Positions 35,112-53,981 of a stretch of 64,000 nt of DNA are shown piece after piece. Both the position numbers and the translations under genes were made by a program. The DNA comes from CAWHNT01 sp963830775 (lineage in GTDB: Bacteria; Pseudomonadota; Alphaproteobacteria; Geminicoccales; Geminicoccaceae). Location of the stretch: positions 918,976 through 982,975 of the forward strand of contig CAWHNT010000047.1 of the NCBI GenBank assembly GCA_963830775.1. The letters are read 5' to 3'. The number at the start of each line of letters is the position of its first letter. Position 1 is the first letter of the stretch. Under the pieces are notes generated by a model, which did no database searches, was not told the origin of the DNA, and was given only the letters and a program-made list of their open reading frames with translations.

Positions 35112-35907
35112 TCAGGCGAGCGCTTCGACCGCGCGCTTGGCCATCACCTTGACCAGGTGCGCCCGGTACTCCGAGCTGCCGTGGATGTCGCTGTTCAGGC
35201 CGCTCGGGTCGACGGTGATGCCGTCCAGAGCCGAGGCGCTGAAGTTCTGCGACAGCGCCTGCTCCATGTCGGTCGAGCGGAACACGCAAGGACCGGCACC
35301 GGTGATGGCGACGCGGATGCCGCCGCTGGTCTTGGCGACGAACGCGCCGGCCATGGCGTAGCGCGAGGCCGGGTGGCGGAACTTCGTGTACTTGGACTTC
35401 TCGGGCTTCGGGAAATGGACGGCGGTGATGATCTCGTCCGGCTCCAGTGCCGTCTCGAACATGCCGAGGAAGAAGCTCTCGCCCGGGATCTCGCGCTTGT
35501 TGGTGCGGATGGTGGCACCCAAGGCCACGATGCGCACCCGGATAGTCGGCGGCGGGATCGTTGTTGCTCACCGAGCCGCCGATCGTGCCGGTGTTGCGCA
35601 CGGCAGGGTCGCCGATCATGCCGGCAAGCTCGGCCAGGCCCGGGATCACCCGCTTCACGGCCTCGGAATGGGCGACCTCGCCATGGGTGGTCATGGCGCC
35701 GATGGTGACCCCGCCGGCTTCCTCCTTGATGCCCTTGAGCTCGCCTATGCCCGAGAGGTCGATCACCGCCGACGGCTTGGCGAGCCGCTGCTTCAGCGTC
35801 GGGATGTAGGTCTGGCCGCCGGCCAGGAGCTTCGCGTCCTCCGTGCCGGCGAGCAGGCTCGCGGCTTCCGCGACGGAGGAGGGGCGGTGATACTCGAAAT
35901 TGTACAT
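35112..35907 (-). CDS. coxM: CO dehydrogenase medium (FAD) subunit, one-base frameshift
   Basis: The FAD-binding subunit that passes electrons from the Fe-S subunit to the quinone pool. It starts MYNFEYHRPSSVAEAASLLA, then the FAD-binding AKLLAGGQTYIP, IGDPAVRNTGTIGGSVSNN and DPAADYPG. An apparent extra C near 35540 shifts the frame; it resumes with IVALGATIRTNKREIPGESF and continues to YRAHLVKVMAKRAVEAL. Repaired length is about 265 residues, normal. coxL is 17 bases upstream on the same transcript. Confidence 0.88.
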
Positions 35908-35924
35908 GGCTTGCCTTCCCTGTC

Positions 35925-38297
<2,373 letters not shown>

Positions 38298-38309
38298 GGG
38301 ACACCGCCC

Positions 38310-38822
<513 letters not shown>

Positions 38823-38905
38823 CCTGCCGGGCCGCCCTTACGCCTCCGTTCGTGCCTAAAGGCTAGGTGACGCTCCCTGGAGCGTCAACGGAGAGGCTGG
38901 AATGT

Positions 38906-39733
38906 CTAAAGAATGAGGTAGAGGAGGACGAGGATCACGACCGCGATCGCCGCCCAGACCAGGGGCTGCTGGAGCATGCCGGGCTGGGCTGGCGGCGGGG
39001 CAGCCGGCGTGGGCGGCGGGGCAGGGGGTGCGGTCTCGCGCTTGACGAACTGCGAGGGTGCGGCCCGTGCTGCCGGTGCGGGCTGCGGCGGGGTCTCGGG
39101 CACGAAGGGCGGCGTGCCGCCGGCGGCAGCCTCGGTGCTGAGGCTAGGGGGCACGGCGGCTGCGGGAGCCTCCGGCTCGGCAGCCTCGGGCGGTGCTGCC
39201 ACCGGCTCGAACGGTGCGGGCGGCACGGGCTCCGGTGCCGCGGCCGCGCCGGCGCCATCGGGAGCCGGCGACCGGCGGCGCGCCGCCGCATGCTGCTCGC
39301 CGACGATGCGGCTGAAGCGGCTGAAGAAGTCGTCGGCCATCTTCTTGGCCGTGCCCTGGATCAGGCGCGAGCCGATCTGGGCCAGCTTGCCGCCGACATC
39401 GGCCTTGGCCTCGTAGCGCAGGACCGTGTCCGCGCCGTCGTCGGCGAGGTTGACCTTGGCGCCACCCTTGGCGAAGCCCGCGACGCCGCCCGAGCCCTCG
39501 CCCGAGATGGTGTAGCTCTCGGGCGGGTTGAGGTCGCCCAGCGTGACCTTGCCGGTGAAGGTGGCGCTGACCGGGCCCACCTTGGCCTTGACCCGGGCCG
39601 TCATCTCCTGGTCGGAGATCTTGTCCAGCTGCTCGCAGCCGGGGATCGCCTGGCGCAGGACAAGGGGATCGTTGAGCGCCTCCCAGACCCGCTGCCGCGG
39701 TGCCGGAATCCGGTACTCCCCGGTCATGTCCAT
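38906..39733 (-). CDS. coxG: CoxG-type SRPBCC protein with membrane anchor
   Basis: A 275-residue protein. Residues 1-145 are a CoxG SRPBCC domain (MDMTGEYRIPAPRQRVWEAL, GCEQLDKISDQEMTARVKAK, ATFTGKVTLGDLNPPESY, GSRLIQGTAKKMADDFF). A long Pro/Ala-rich linker (about 150-255) follows, then a C-terminal membrane helix (LVWAAIAVVILVLLYLIL). CoxG is thought to anchor CO dehydrogenase to the inner membrane, matching this layout. It is first in the run coxG-S-L-M, 83 bases upstream of coxS. Confidence 0.9.
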   Translation of the reverse strand: MDMTGEYRIPAPRQRVWEALNDPLVLRQAIPGCEQLDKISDQEMTARVKAKVGPVSATFTGKVTLGDLNPPESYTISGEGSGGVAGFAKGGAKVNLADDGADTVLRYEAKADVGGKLAQIGSRLIQGTAKKMADDFFSRFSRIVGEQHAAARRRSPAPDGAGAAAAPEPVPPAPFEPVAAPPEAAEPEAPAAAVPPSLSTEAAAGGTPPFVPETPPQPAPAARAAPSQFVKRETAPPAPPPTPAAPPPAQPGMLQQPLVWAAIAVVILVLLYLIL

Positions 39734-39867
39734 GGCTCGGCGCTCCCTTGGTGCCCATTGTCCGCAAAGCCGCGACCGGGCGCCTCAAGCCCTCCGCGGC
39801 CGTGGCGTGCTTACACAGGCTGGCCGTGGGCCGCAACAAACGGGCCGGCTGCCACCCCGCAGTGGTC

Positions 39868-41347
39868 TCAGGTCCCGCAGAACGTCTGGTAGACCCGCTG
39901 CTCCGGCCCGGGCGGTGCCATGTAGCGCTCAAGCCCTGGCCGCTCGTCGTAGGGGCGGGTGACGACGTCGAGCAGCTCCTCGAACGGGCCGAAGTCCTGC
40001 CGCTCGACGGCAGCCTGGAGAGCAGCCTCCACATTGTGGTTGCGCGGGATGAAAGCGGGGTTGACGGCCTGCATGGCAGCCCGGCGGGCCTCCGGCTCTC
40101 CGGGCTCCCTGGCGAGCCTCTGGCGCCAATCCATGGCCCACGAATCGTAGGCGGCCGCGTCGGTGAAGAGCGCGCGTGCGGCGGCGTCGCCCTCCGAGTC
40201 TGCGGCCGCGTCGGACAAGCGGCGGAAGGTGCAGCGTGAAGTCGGCCTCGTTCTGCGCCATGCGGGCCAGCAGGTCCTGGGCCAGCGCGTCATCGCCTTC
40301 CTGCTCGGTGGCGAGCCCGATCTTGGCCCGCAGCCCCTGCGCGATGGCGGCCTCGAACCGGGGGGCAAAGCCCGCCAGCGCCTCATGCGCGGCAGCGAGT
40401 GCCTTCTCGTCATCCTCGCCCAGCAGGGGCAGCATCGCCTCGGCCAGCCGGGCGAGGTTCCAGTGCGCGATCCGGGGCTGGTTGCCATAGGCGTAGCGGC
40501 CGGCATGGTCGATCGAGCTGAAGACCGTGGCCGGGTCGTAGGTGTCCATGAAGGCGCAAGGGCCGTAGTCGATGGTCTCGCCGGCGATGGAGGTGTTGTC
40601 CGTGTTCATGACGCCGTGGACGAAGCCGATGAGCATCCAGCGCGCCACGAGCTCCGCCTGGCGCGTCACGACGGCCCGCAGCAGGGAAGGGTAGGGAGCC
40701 TCCGCGCCTGTGCATTCGGGATAGTGCCTGGCGATCGCGTGGTCCGCGAGGAGGCGCACCGCCTCGATGTCGTCGCGCGCCGCGAAATACTGGAAGGTGC
40801 CGACGCGGATGTGGCTGGCGGCCACGCGGGTCAGCACGGCGCCGGGCAGCCTGGTCTCGCGCAGGACCTCCTCACCGGTCGTCACGGCGGCAAGGGTCCG
40901 GGTCGTGGGCACGCCCAGGGCCGCCATGGCCTCGCTCACGAGATATTCACGCAGCACGGGACCCAGCGCAGCCCGGCCGTCGCCACCGCGGGAAAAGGGC
41001 GTGCGCCCGGATCCCTTGAGCTGGATGTCGCGACGGAGCCCGTCCCGGCCGACAACCTCGCCCAGCAGGATGGCGCGCCCATCACCCAGCCGCGGCACGA
41101 AATGGCCGAACTGGTGACCCGCATAGGCCAGTGCGATGGGCTCAGCCCCTTCCGGCACACGATTGCCGGCCAGCACCGCCACACCGTCAGGACTCGCCAG
41201 CTCGGCGGGATCGAGCCCGAGTTGCTGCGCCAGGCCATCATTGACCCGCACCAGCTGCGGTGCAGCCGCCGGAGCCGGATCCAGCCGCGCATAGAAGCGT
41301 GCCGGCAGGCGGGCATAGCTGTTGTCGAACGCGACATGAAAAGACAT
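39868..41347 (-). CDS. selO: SelO/YdiU protein AMPylase, one-base frameshift
   Basis: A pseudokinase-fold enzyme that transfers AMP to proteins (conserved from bacteria to mitochondria). From ATG 41347: MSFHVAFDNSYARLPARFYA, ALAYAGHQFGHFVPRLGDGR, DIQLKGSGRTPFSRGGDGRA, IRVGTFQYFAARDD, and the active-site region FVHGVMNTDNTSIAGETIDY with the metal-binding Asn/Asp. An apparent extra C near 40230 breaks the frame after ADFTL; the end resumes RRLSDAAADSEG and finishes NPAFIPRNHNVEAALQAA and QTFCGT. Repaired length is about 492 residues, normal for SelO. Some family members end in Cys-Ser-Ser with selenocysteine; here the end is a plain Cys-Gly-Thr. Confidence 0.88.
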
Positions 41348-41430
41348 GCGATCTGCCCCGCCTCGGTCCATGCGCCAACGGCCTCACCAGCTGCCCGGCA
41401 AGGTCGGCCTAGAACGTGCTTGGCGAACGA

Positions 41431-41507
<77 letters not shown>

Positions 41508-41516
41508 ATAGGGCAT

Positions 41517-41636
41517 CCCCATGCGATCTGGCGATCGCCTGGGGGCCCCGGAGACCCACCCCAGCCGATCTGCGATCGTCCGGGGACCCCGGAAGACAGC
41601 CCCATGCGATCTGCGATCGTCTGGGGGCTCCGGATC
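41517..41636. repeat. Three tandem ~41-bp hairpin repeats between tRNA-fMet and 5S rRNA
   Basis: Units begin at 41517, 41559 and 41600, spaced 42 and 41 bases. Each has the form CCCCA-n-GCGATC-TGGC-GATCGC-C-TGGGG or a close variant and can fold into a hairpin (outer 5-bp stem, inner 6-bp stem). Units 1 and 3 start CCCCATGCGATCTG; unit 2 starts CCCCAGCCGATCTG. The block lies in the transcribed 5S-tRNA spacer. Confidence 0.75.
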
Positions 41637-41716
41637 CGGCGTAGGGTGGTGATGTGCTTGTCGGGCCTGAGCTCAGTTTTTCTGCTCTCTGACCTGTGGT
41701 TCCGGATGTCTGGTTG

Positions 41717-41833
41717 GCCTGGCGGCGACCTACTCTCCCGTGCCTTAAGGCACAGTACCATGGGCGCTGCGGGGTTTCACGGCCGAGTTCGGAATGGGAT
41801 CGGGTGGGGCACCCGCGCCATGACCACCAGGCC
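41717..41833 (-). rRNA. rrf: 5S ribosomal RNA
   Basis: About 117 bases. The minus strand begins GGCCTGGTGGTCATGGCGCG and contains the conserved CCCGATCCCATTCCGAACTC and GAGAGTAGGTCGCCGCC segments, with the terminal helix GGCCTGG/CCAGGCC. The position after 23S is as expected. Ends are defined to within a few bases. Confidence 0.92.
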
Positions 41834-41952
41834 GACGAGACATCCGGCGCGCCGGCCCGCTTCTGTTTAGGAGAGGAGCGGGGGCGGCGCGGTGCTGACT
41901 GGCATTGGCATGGGCGGCGGGCAGAGGTCGGAGGGCAGACAGGCCGGATCAG

Positions 41953-42017
41953 GTTCTTTTTTCTGATCTCTGACCTCTGTTCTCTGCTCTCTGGACTGCT
42001 CTTCCCGCTAGGGCGGG

Positions 42018-42018
<1 letters not shown>
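41953..42018 (-). other. Pre-23S processing stem, 3' arm
   Basis: The pyrimidine-rich stretch just downstream of 23S (ending ...TTCCCGCTAGGGCGGGG) is complementary over about 55 bases, with a few bulges, to 44773-44832 upstream of 23S. The two arms would form the long RNase III processing helix enclosing the pre-23S rRNA. Confidence 0.75.
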
Positions 42019-44772
<2,754 letters not shown>

Positions 44773-44832
44773 ACCCCGCCCCAGCGGGAAGAGCAGGCAG
44801 AGGCCAGAGACCAGAGGTCAGAGATCAGAACC
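44773..44832 (-). other. Pre-23S processing stem, 5' arm
   Basis: The stretch CCCCGCCCCAGCGGGAAGAG followed by purine-rich sequence pairs with 41953-42018 to form the processing stem of the 23S precursor. It contains AGACCAGAGGTCAGAG, a motif that recurs elsewhere in this operon's spacers (see 45232-45292). Confidence 0.75.
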
Positions 44833-45151
44833 GATCCATGACCCTCGACCGCCGGCATCTGTCCGCCCACCAACCGGGGCAAAACAAGCATACCCATGCT
44901 GGGCACCGCCATCCGCCCCAAAAAAGAGAGGGGAGGACAGACGGCACCCGTGCCAGTCAGCCGGCCGCCAGGGGACAAGCCCAGGGCGGCCGGTTGCACA
45001 TCACCACCATACGATGTCACGTGTAAAAGAAAGGTTGCCGCCACTGCGGCAACCGACGGGCTCATCCACACGAAGCGGATGTCCCAAGCTCCATCCTTCA
45101 CCGCACCCGAGCTCACAACCTTCCCCGGAGAGGGGAAGCAGCGGCCGGGCT
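44833..45151 (-). other. tRNA-Ile to 23S spacer without tRNA-Ala
   Basis: 319 bases of transcribed spacer. I looked for a tRNA-Ala(UGC), the usual partner of tRNA-Ile in bacterial 16S-23S spacers, and see none: no TGC anticodon stem-loop or GGAGCTA-type acceptor. Short hairpin-prone GC stretches are present (e.g. GGTTGCCGCCACTGCGGCAACC at about 45033-45054), but no gene is evident. Confidence 0.7.
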
Positions 45152-45228
<77 letters not shown>

Positions 45229-45231
45229 AGT

Positions 45232-45292
45232 CAGAGACCAGAGGCCAGATCCCAGAGAGCAGAAAATTGCATTTTCTGACCTCTGGTCTCTG
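45232..45292. repeat. Perfect 13-bp inverted repeat in the 16S-tRNA-Ile spacer
   Basis: CAGAGACCAGAGG (45232-45244) and its exact reverse complement CCTCTGGTCTCTG (45280-45292), with an inner CAGAAAA/TTTTCTG (45260-45278), form a two-part hairpin immediately 5' of tRNA-Ile. The same sequence family occurs in the 23S processing stem arms, so it probably acts in rRNA precursor folding or cleavage. Confidence 0.65.
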
Positions 45293-45407
45293 ACATCTGA
45301 GCTCTGAACGGAAGGGATGTGCGGACGGCGCGTCGCTTGTTGTTGGCTTCCCCATCCGGAGCACCCGAAGGCGATCCGGCCGCGACCTGCGTCGCGGGGG
45401 CGGGGTT

Positions 45408-45473
45408 TTCCGAAAAGCGTCCGCTCCGGCACGGGACTAGCCCGTGCGGGACACCAGGACGCAGCTTTCGGAA
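45408..45473. other. Long hairpin just downstream of 16S rRNA
   Basis: TTCCGAAAAGCGTCC (45408-45422) pairs with GGACGCAGCTTTCGGAA (45457-45473), and inside this CCGGCACGGG pairs with CCCGTGCGG. This 66-base hairpin lies 7 bases beyond the 16S 3' end and is a candidate processing signal for the precursor. Confidence 0.6.
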
Positions 45474-45476
45474 GCG

Positions 45477-46975
<1,499 letters not shown>

Positions 46976-47441
46976 TCCTTGACCCACACCCCACACCGCC
47001 CCAAGAACAAGTCCCAGGAACAGCACGAGGCGAGTCGAGCGCTCACGCATCTAAAAGACCGCAAGATCAATAACCCCCATCCAACAGACAGGAGATACCG
47101 ACCTCACCAAGATGCACGAGCAACAACGCGCCGCCCGCACATCCCTTCACAACAATAAATGACGATGTCAAAGAGCATTGGATCGGGACGACCGATCCTT
47201 TCCGCGGCGCGGAAGCACCGCAGCGACAGGCGGGGATATAGCCAGGGTCCGGATCGCTGGCAAGAGCCTTTTGCCAAAAATCTGTCACGAATCCGGAGCG
47301 CCGCCTCCGATCTGGCGCCGGCAACAAAATGTAACAAGCCGGTTAGGAATTCATTGACCTTGATGGTCGGACACCGCATCGTGGCAGCGCCGGCTTTAGC
47401 CGTGCGCTTGTGGAACAACGACAACAGTTTGCAGGTGCGGG
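46976..47441 (-). other. rRNA operon leader/promoter region
   Basis: 466 bases between the 16S gene and the divergent M23 peptidase gene. It contains the rRNA promoter at 47235-47263 and a leader of roughly 260 bases. The near part (about 46980-47160) is comparatively AT-rich. I see no ORF I would support. Confidence 0.6.
47235..47263 (-). promoter_or_regulatory. rRNA operon promoter
   Basis: On the minus strand TTGCCA (47258-47263) and TATATC (47235-47240) are separated by exactly 17 bases, ending in TGGC before the -10 box. It is a strong sigma70-like promoter about 260 bases upstream of the mature 16S 5' end. The pattern is seen directly; its use as the rRNA P1 is inferred from position. 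Confidence 0.7.
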
Positions 47442-48629
47442 TTGAGCGGACAGGCGAGAGCGGCCGGCGGCCGTGGCGTTGCCATTCTCCTGGCGGGCGC
47501 GTTCGTCGCCGGCTTCTGGAGCGGCGGATCCTTGTGGCAGGGCGTCGATGAGGTCCTGCCGGTAACAATGCCGGAGGCCAGCAGGCCCGAGCAGGCGACG
47601 GTTATGGCTCCCGATCCCGAGCCAGCACCGGTTGTTGCGGCGACGCTGCCCATGCCGGTCGCCGCGGAGCCGGTCGAGCTCGCTCCGCCGTTACCGCCGG
47701 CTCGGATACCGCTGCCGAAGCCGGTTCTGGCGACGGAGCTGACCGCGGCGACGCTTGCGGGCATTGCCCCCGAGCAGCGCGTCGGTAAGGAGACGGAGAC
47801 GGCATCCGTCCGCGTCGCCACCGAGATCTCCGGCAGCTTCTATCAGGCAGCACGGCGTGCCGACCTGCCCACGGCGGCCGTGGACGAGCTCGTGAAGCTG
47901 CTGAGCTGGGACGTGGACTTCCAGCGCGACATCCACCCGGGCGACCGGTTCGAGGTGGTCCTCGACCGGCCGGCCGTCGGGGGCGGGCGGGTGCTGCGGG
48001 AGGGCGGCATCGCCTACGTGGCGCTCCGCCTGCGCGATCGCGCGATCGAGGCCTATCGCTACACGAACCGGGACGGCAGCACGGGCTACTATGACGGCGA
48101 AGGCCGGCCCTTGCGCAAATGGCTCCTGCGCACGCCGGTCGACGGGGCGCGCCTGTCCTCTCTCTTCGGGCCGCGCCGCCATCCTGTCCTGCGCTTCACC
48201 CGCATGCACAAGGGCATCGACTTCGCGGCCTCGACCGGCACGCCGATCTTTGCCGCCGCGGACGGGCAGATCGAGGTGCAGGGTCGCAATCGCGGCTACG
48301 GCAAGTATGTCCGCATCCGCCACACCAGCGACTACAGCACGGCCTACGCCCACCTCTCCCGCTTCGCCGCCGGGCTCAAGGCCGGCAGGCGGGTGCAGCA
48401 GGGGCAGGTCATCGGCTATGTCGGCTCGAGCGGGCTCGCGACCGGCCCGCACCTCCACTACGAGGTGCTGAAGGGTGGGACGCAGGTGAACCCGATGGGC
48501 CTGAAGCTGGCCGCGGCCGGGGCGCTAGCCGGCCCGGACCTGCGGCGGTTCCGGCAGGTCCGGGCCGAGCTCGACGAGCTGCGCGGCAACCTTGCGGGCG
48601 GGAGCGTCGTCGCCCAGGCGAGCCACTGA
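47442..48629 (+). CDS. M23-family peptidoglycan endopeptidase with OapA-like domain
   Basis: A 395-residue envelope protein. Near the N-terminus (about 12-28) is a membrane segment (VAILLAGAFVAGFWSGGSLW); a Pro-rich linker follows (to about 105); residues about 120-200 resemble an OapA/LysM-associated domain (SGSFYQAARRADLPTAAVDE, DVDFQRDIHPGDRFEVVLDR); the C-terminal LytM domain has zinc ligands in RMHKGIDFAASTGTPIFAAA and GPHLHYEVLKGG. It cleaves cell-wall cross-bridges. The start is weakly defined: TTG at 47442 without a clear ribosome site. It ends at a hairpin shared with clpB. Confidence 0.85.
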   Translation: MSGQARAAGGRGVAILLAGAFVAGFWSGGSLWQGVDEVLPVTMPEASRPEQATVMAPDPEPAPVVAATLPMPVAAEPVELAPPLPPARIPLPKPVLATELTAATLAGIAPEQRVGKETETASVRVATEISGSFYQAARRADLPTAAVDELVKLLSWDVDFQRDIHPGDRFEVVLDRPAVGGGRVLREGGIAYVALRLRDRAIEAYRYTNRDGSTGYYDGEGRPLRKWLLRTPVDGARLSSLFGPRRHPVLRFTRMHKGIDFAASTGTPIFAAADGQIEVQGRNRGYGKYVRIRHTSDYSTAYAHLSRFAAGLKAGRRVQQGQVIGYVGSSGLATGPHLHYEVLKGGTQVNPMGLKLAAAGALAGPDLRRFRQVRAELDELRGNLAGGSVVAQASH

Positions 48630-48648
48630 GCCGCCGATCGGCGGCTCA
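48627..48648. terminator. Bidirectional hairpin between M23 peptidase and clpB
   Basis: TGAGCCGCC-GATC-GGCGGCTCA is a perfect 9-bp stem with a 4-base loop. It begins with the TGA stop of the M23 gene and lies between two convergent genes, so it can serve as terminator for both. No long U-run is present. Confidence 0.6.
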
Positions 48649-48668
48649 GGCCAGGGTCGGACGGTCGG

Positions 48669-51263
<2,595 letters not shown>

Positions 51264-51341
51264 CTCGTGTTCCCCCTCAGTCCCTCATGCGAGCAGACCG
51301 GCCGCTGCTGCCCCGGAGGCACAGCCACGGCACTGCACGTG

Positions 51342-51369
51342 ATCTGGGCATTTCGGTTGGCGCCACAAG
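51342..51369 (-). promoter_or_regulatory. RpoH-like heat-shock promoter of clpB
   Basis: On the minus strand CTTG (51366-51369) is followed after 17 bases by CCCAGAT (51342-51348), near the alphaproteobacterial RpoH pattern CTTG-N17/18-CYTATNT. It sits about 80 bases upstream of clpB, a typical heat-shock gene. The match is partial. Confidence 0.4.
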
Positions 51370-51393
51370 GGATTGAACCCGGCCCACGCCATC

Positions 51394-52458
51394 CTACGCG
51401 GGCGGTGGATCGCTCCTGGCCCAGTGCTCCAGTGGCCGGGCAGTGGCACGGACCTCGCTCAGGGGCAGCGCGATCGTGCAGTGGAGTCCGTCCGCCCGCC
51501 AGTCCAGGTCGATGCGGCCGCGATGCTGGCGGGCGATGATCTGCTCCAGGAGCGTCGTGCCGAAGCCGCGTGCGAGGGGAGCCTGCACGGACTGCCCACC
51601 GCTCTCGCGCCAGGTCAGGAGAAGCTCGTCGGCACCGACCCGCGCCTCGACCTCGACCCGGCCTTCCCTTGCCAGCAGGGCACCGTGCTTCGCGGCGTTC
51701 GTCGCCAGCTCGTGGAGTACCAGGACCAGGTTCTGGGCCGGGGAGGGGAGGACCATGAGCTCGTCGGTCTGCACCGCGATCTGATCGCCGTGCGGGGCAA
51801 GGGCAGCCGCGATCAGCGTCGGCAGGGATACGCTGCGCCAGCCGCTGTCGGTGAGCAGCTCGTGCGCCGCCGCCAGCGCCAGGAGGCGACCCTCGAACAG
51901 CTCGAGGAAGCCGTCCAGATCCCGGGCCCGGCCACCGGTCTGGCGGGCCATCGAGCTGATCAGGGCCAGCATGTTCTTGACCCGATGCGCCAGCTCGCGG
52001 AGCAGCAGCGCCTGCCGTTCGTCGGCTTCGCGCTGATCGGTGCGGTCACGGAGGATCTTGACGAACCCGGGCTTGGGGGCGCCGCGGAGCGGGAGCATGA
52101 CGCCCGAGGCCCAGAAGCGGCTGCCGTCGCAGCGCAGGTGCCAGCGATCGTCCTCCGACCTGCCGTCGGCGGCGGCACGGCTGCACTCGGCTTCCGGCAC
52201 GCCCTGCGCGCGGTCCTCAGGCGTGAAGGTCAGCCGTACGTCCATGCCCACCGCCTCGGCCTCGCTCCAGCCCAGGACGTTGACCGCACCGACGTTCCAG
52301 CTCGTGACCTTGAGCTCGCTGTCGATCGTCAAGATCGCGTAGTCCCGGGCACTCTCCAGGATCGCGCGCAGCCAGGCCACCGAGTGGCGGGCCTCGGCCA
52401 GCTCCAAGCGCAGGCGGCCAATGTCGTCGTCGGCAGCAGGGCCTTGGGTCAGGGCCAT
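51394..52458 (-). CDS. PAS-HWE histidine kinase
   Basis: A 354-residue sensor kinase from ATG 52458 (MALTQGPAADDDIGRLRLEL). A PAS domain (about 30-150: YAILTIDSELKVTSWNVGAV, NVLGWSEAEAVGMDVRLTFT, FVKILRDRTDQREADERQ) is followed by an HWE_HK domain: phospho-acceptor His in RELAHRVKNMLALISSMARQ, the N box in VLHELATNAAKHGAL, and LTWRESGG with the W-x-E signature. HWE kinases in alphaproteobacteria often sense light or stress and feed PhyR-type or other responses. No membrane segment, so a cytoplasmic sensor. No response regulator adjacent. Confidence 0.88.
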   Translation of the reverse strand: MALTQGPAADDDIGRLRLELAEARHSVAWLRAILESARDYAILTIDSELKVTSWNVGAVNVLGWSEAEAVGMDVRLTFTPEDRAQGVPEAECSRAAADGRSEDDRWHLRCDGSRFWASGVMLPLRGAPKPGFVKILRDRTDQREADERQALLLRELAHRVKNMLALISSMARQTGGRARDLDGFLELFEGRLLALAAAHELLTDSGWRSVSLPTLIAAALAPHGDQIAVQTDELMVLPSPAQNLVLVLHELATNAAKHGALLAREGRVEVEARVGADELLLTWRESGGQSVQAPLARGFGTTLLEQIIARQHRGRIDLDWRADGLHCTIALPLSEVRATARPLEHWARSDPPPA

Positions 52459-52632
52459 CCTCCTGCTGTGGCGGACGTGGCGTAGAAACGTGCCTCGTGG
52501 GCAGCAACCCGCCGATTGGGGTCTTGTTCCGGTGCGGGGCATGGCGCGTGCGGGAACATAGCAGATGCTCCTCCGGTTTAAGTGGCCGCTCGGGCATGGC
52601 GGCTGCGGCCGCAAGGATGAGGCGAGGGCGGG

Positions 52633-53981
52633 TTGGGCGCAGTTCTGCGGCTGTCGCTCGTCTTCCTGGCACTGGCAGGGGCCTCGGCACAGGCCCAGCC
52701 GGCGGGCTCCCGGCCCATGCCGCCGGCGGCGGCAGCACCCGCCGACGACGGCCGGTGGGTGATGCCGGCCAAGAACTACGCCAGCACCCGCTTCAGCGAG
52801 CTTGCCGAGATCACCACGGACAATGTCCGGCGGCTGGGCGTCGCCTTCACCTTCTCGACCGGCGTCGAGCGCGGGCACGAGGCGGCACCCATCGTGGCCG
52901 ACGGGACGATGTACATCGTCACGCCCTTCCCGAACCATGTCTACGCCCTGGACCTGACCCGGCCGGGCGCCCCGGTGAAGTGGATGCACGACCCGAAGCC
53001 ACCGGCGGCGGCGCAGGGCGTCGCCTGCTGCGACGTGGTCAATCGCGGTGCCGTGCTCGACGGCGGCAAGCTGTTCTTCAACACGCTGGACGCGCACACG
53101 GTGGCCCTCGATGCCGCCACCGGCAAGGAGCTCTGGAAGACCAGGCTCGGCGAGATCAACAAGGGCGAGACCATGACCATGGCGCCCCTGGTGGTGAAGG
53201 GGAAGGTGCTGGTCGGCAATAGCGGGGGCGAGCTCGGCGTGCGCGGCTGGCTCACCGCGCTCGACGCCGAGACGGGCACGATCGCCTGGCGGGCCTACAG
53301 CACCGGACCCGATGCGGACGTGCTGATCGGGCCCGGCTTCAAGCCGTTCTATCCGCAGTACGTGGGCAAGGACCTGGGCGTCGCGACCTGGCCGCCCGAG
53401 CACTGGCAGATCGGCGGCGGCACGGTGTGGGGGTGGATCTCCTACGACCCGGAGCTCGACCTGATCTATTACGGCACCGGCAATCCGGGCCCCTGGAATG
53501 CCGACGCCCGGCCGGGCGACAATCTCTGGACCACCGGCATCTTTGCCCGCGACCCGGACACCGGCGAGGCGCGCTGGTTCTACCAGTGGAACCCGCATGA
53601 TCTCTTCGACTATGACGGGATCAACGAGCAGATCCTGCTCGACATGGAGATCGGCGGGCAGCAGCGGAAGGTCCTGGTCCGCCCCGAGCGCAACGGCTAC
53701 GCCTATGTCCTCGACCGGGCGACGGGCGAGGTGCTCTCGGCCGATCCCTACGCGCACATCACCAGCACGCTCGGCATCGACCTCAAGAACGGCCGGCCGA
53801 TCGAGAACCTGGAGAAGAAGCCGGTCCTGGGCAAGGTCGTGCGCGACATCTGCCCGGCGGCACCGGGGGCCAAGGACTGGCAGCCCTCCGCCTATTCGCC
53901 GCTCACGGGCTTCCTCTATCTGCCGCACCAGAACCTGTGCATGGACCTCGAGGCGGTCGAGGCCAACTACATCGCCGGCCC
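52633..53981 (+). pseudogene. XoxF-like lanthanide-type PQQ alcohol dehydrogenase, C-terminus missing
   Basis: The first ~450 residues of a PQQ-dependent methanol/alcohol dehydrogenase (full length about 580-600). A signal peptide (LRLSLVFLALAGASAQAQ) precedes NYASTRFSELAEITTDNVRR. The vicinal Cys pair C132-C133 is in GVACCDVVNRG. The active-site segment PHDLFDYDGIN has D326 and D328, the D-Y-D pair that in XoxF enzymes binds a lanthanide; calcium enzymes have Ala at the second place. Homology stops near 53981 after MDLEAVEANYIAGPA, where sequence of the next gene's leader follows directly. The missing ~130-150 residues include propeller blades, so the enzyme is not expected to fold. A misassembly is possible. 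Confidence 0.8.

Noticed and set aside
41517..41636. Regularly spaced repeats that could suggest a CRISPR array
   Set aside because: The repeats are adjacent with almost no unique spacers and are palindromic over nearly the whole unit; no cas genes are near.
51349..51390. A tRNA-like GGGATTGAACCCG string upstream of clpB
   Set aside because: There is no matching acceptor stem, anticodon arm or D-arm around it.
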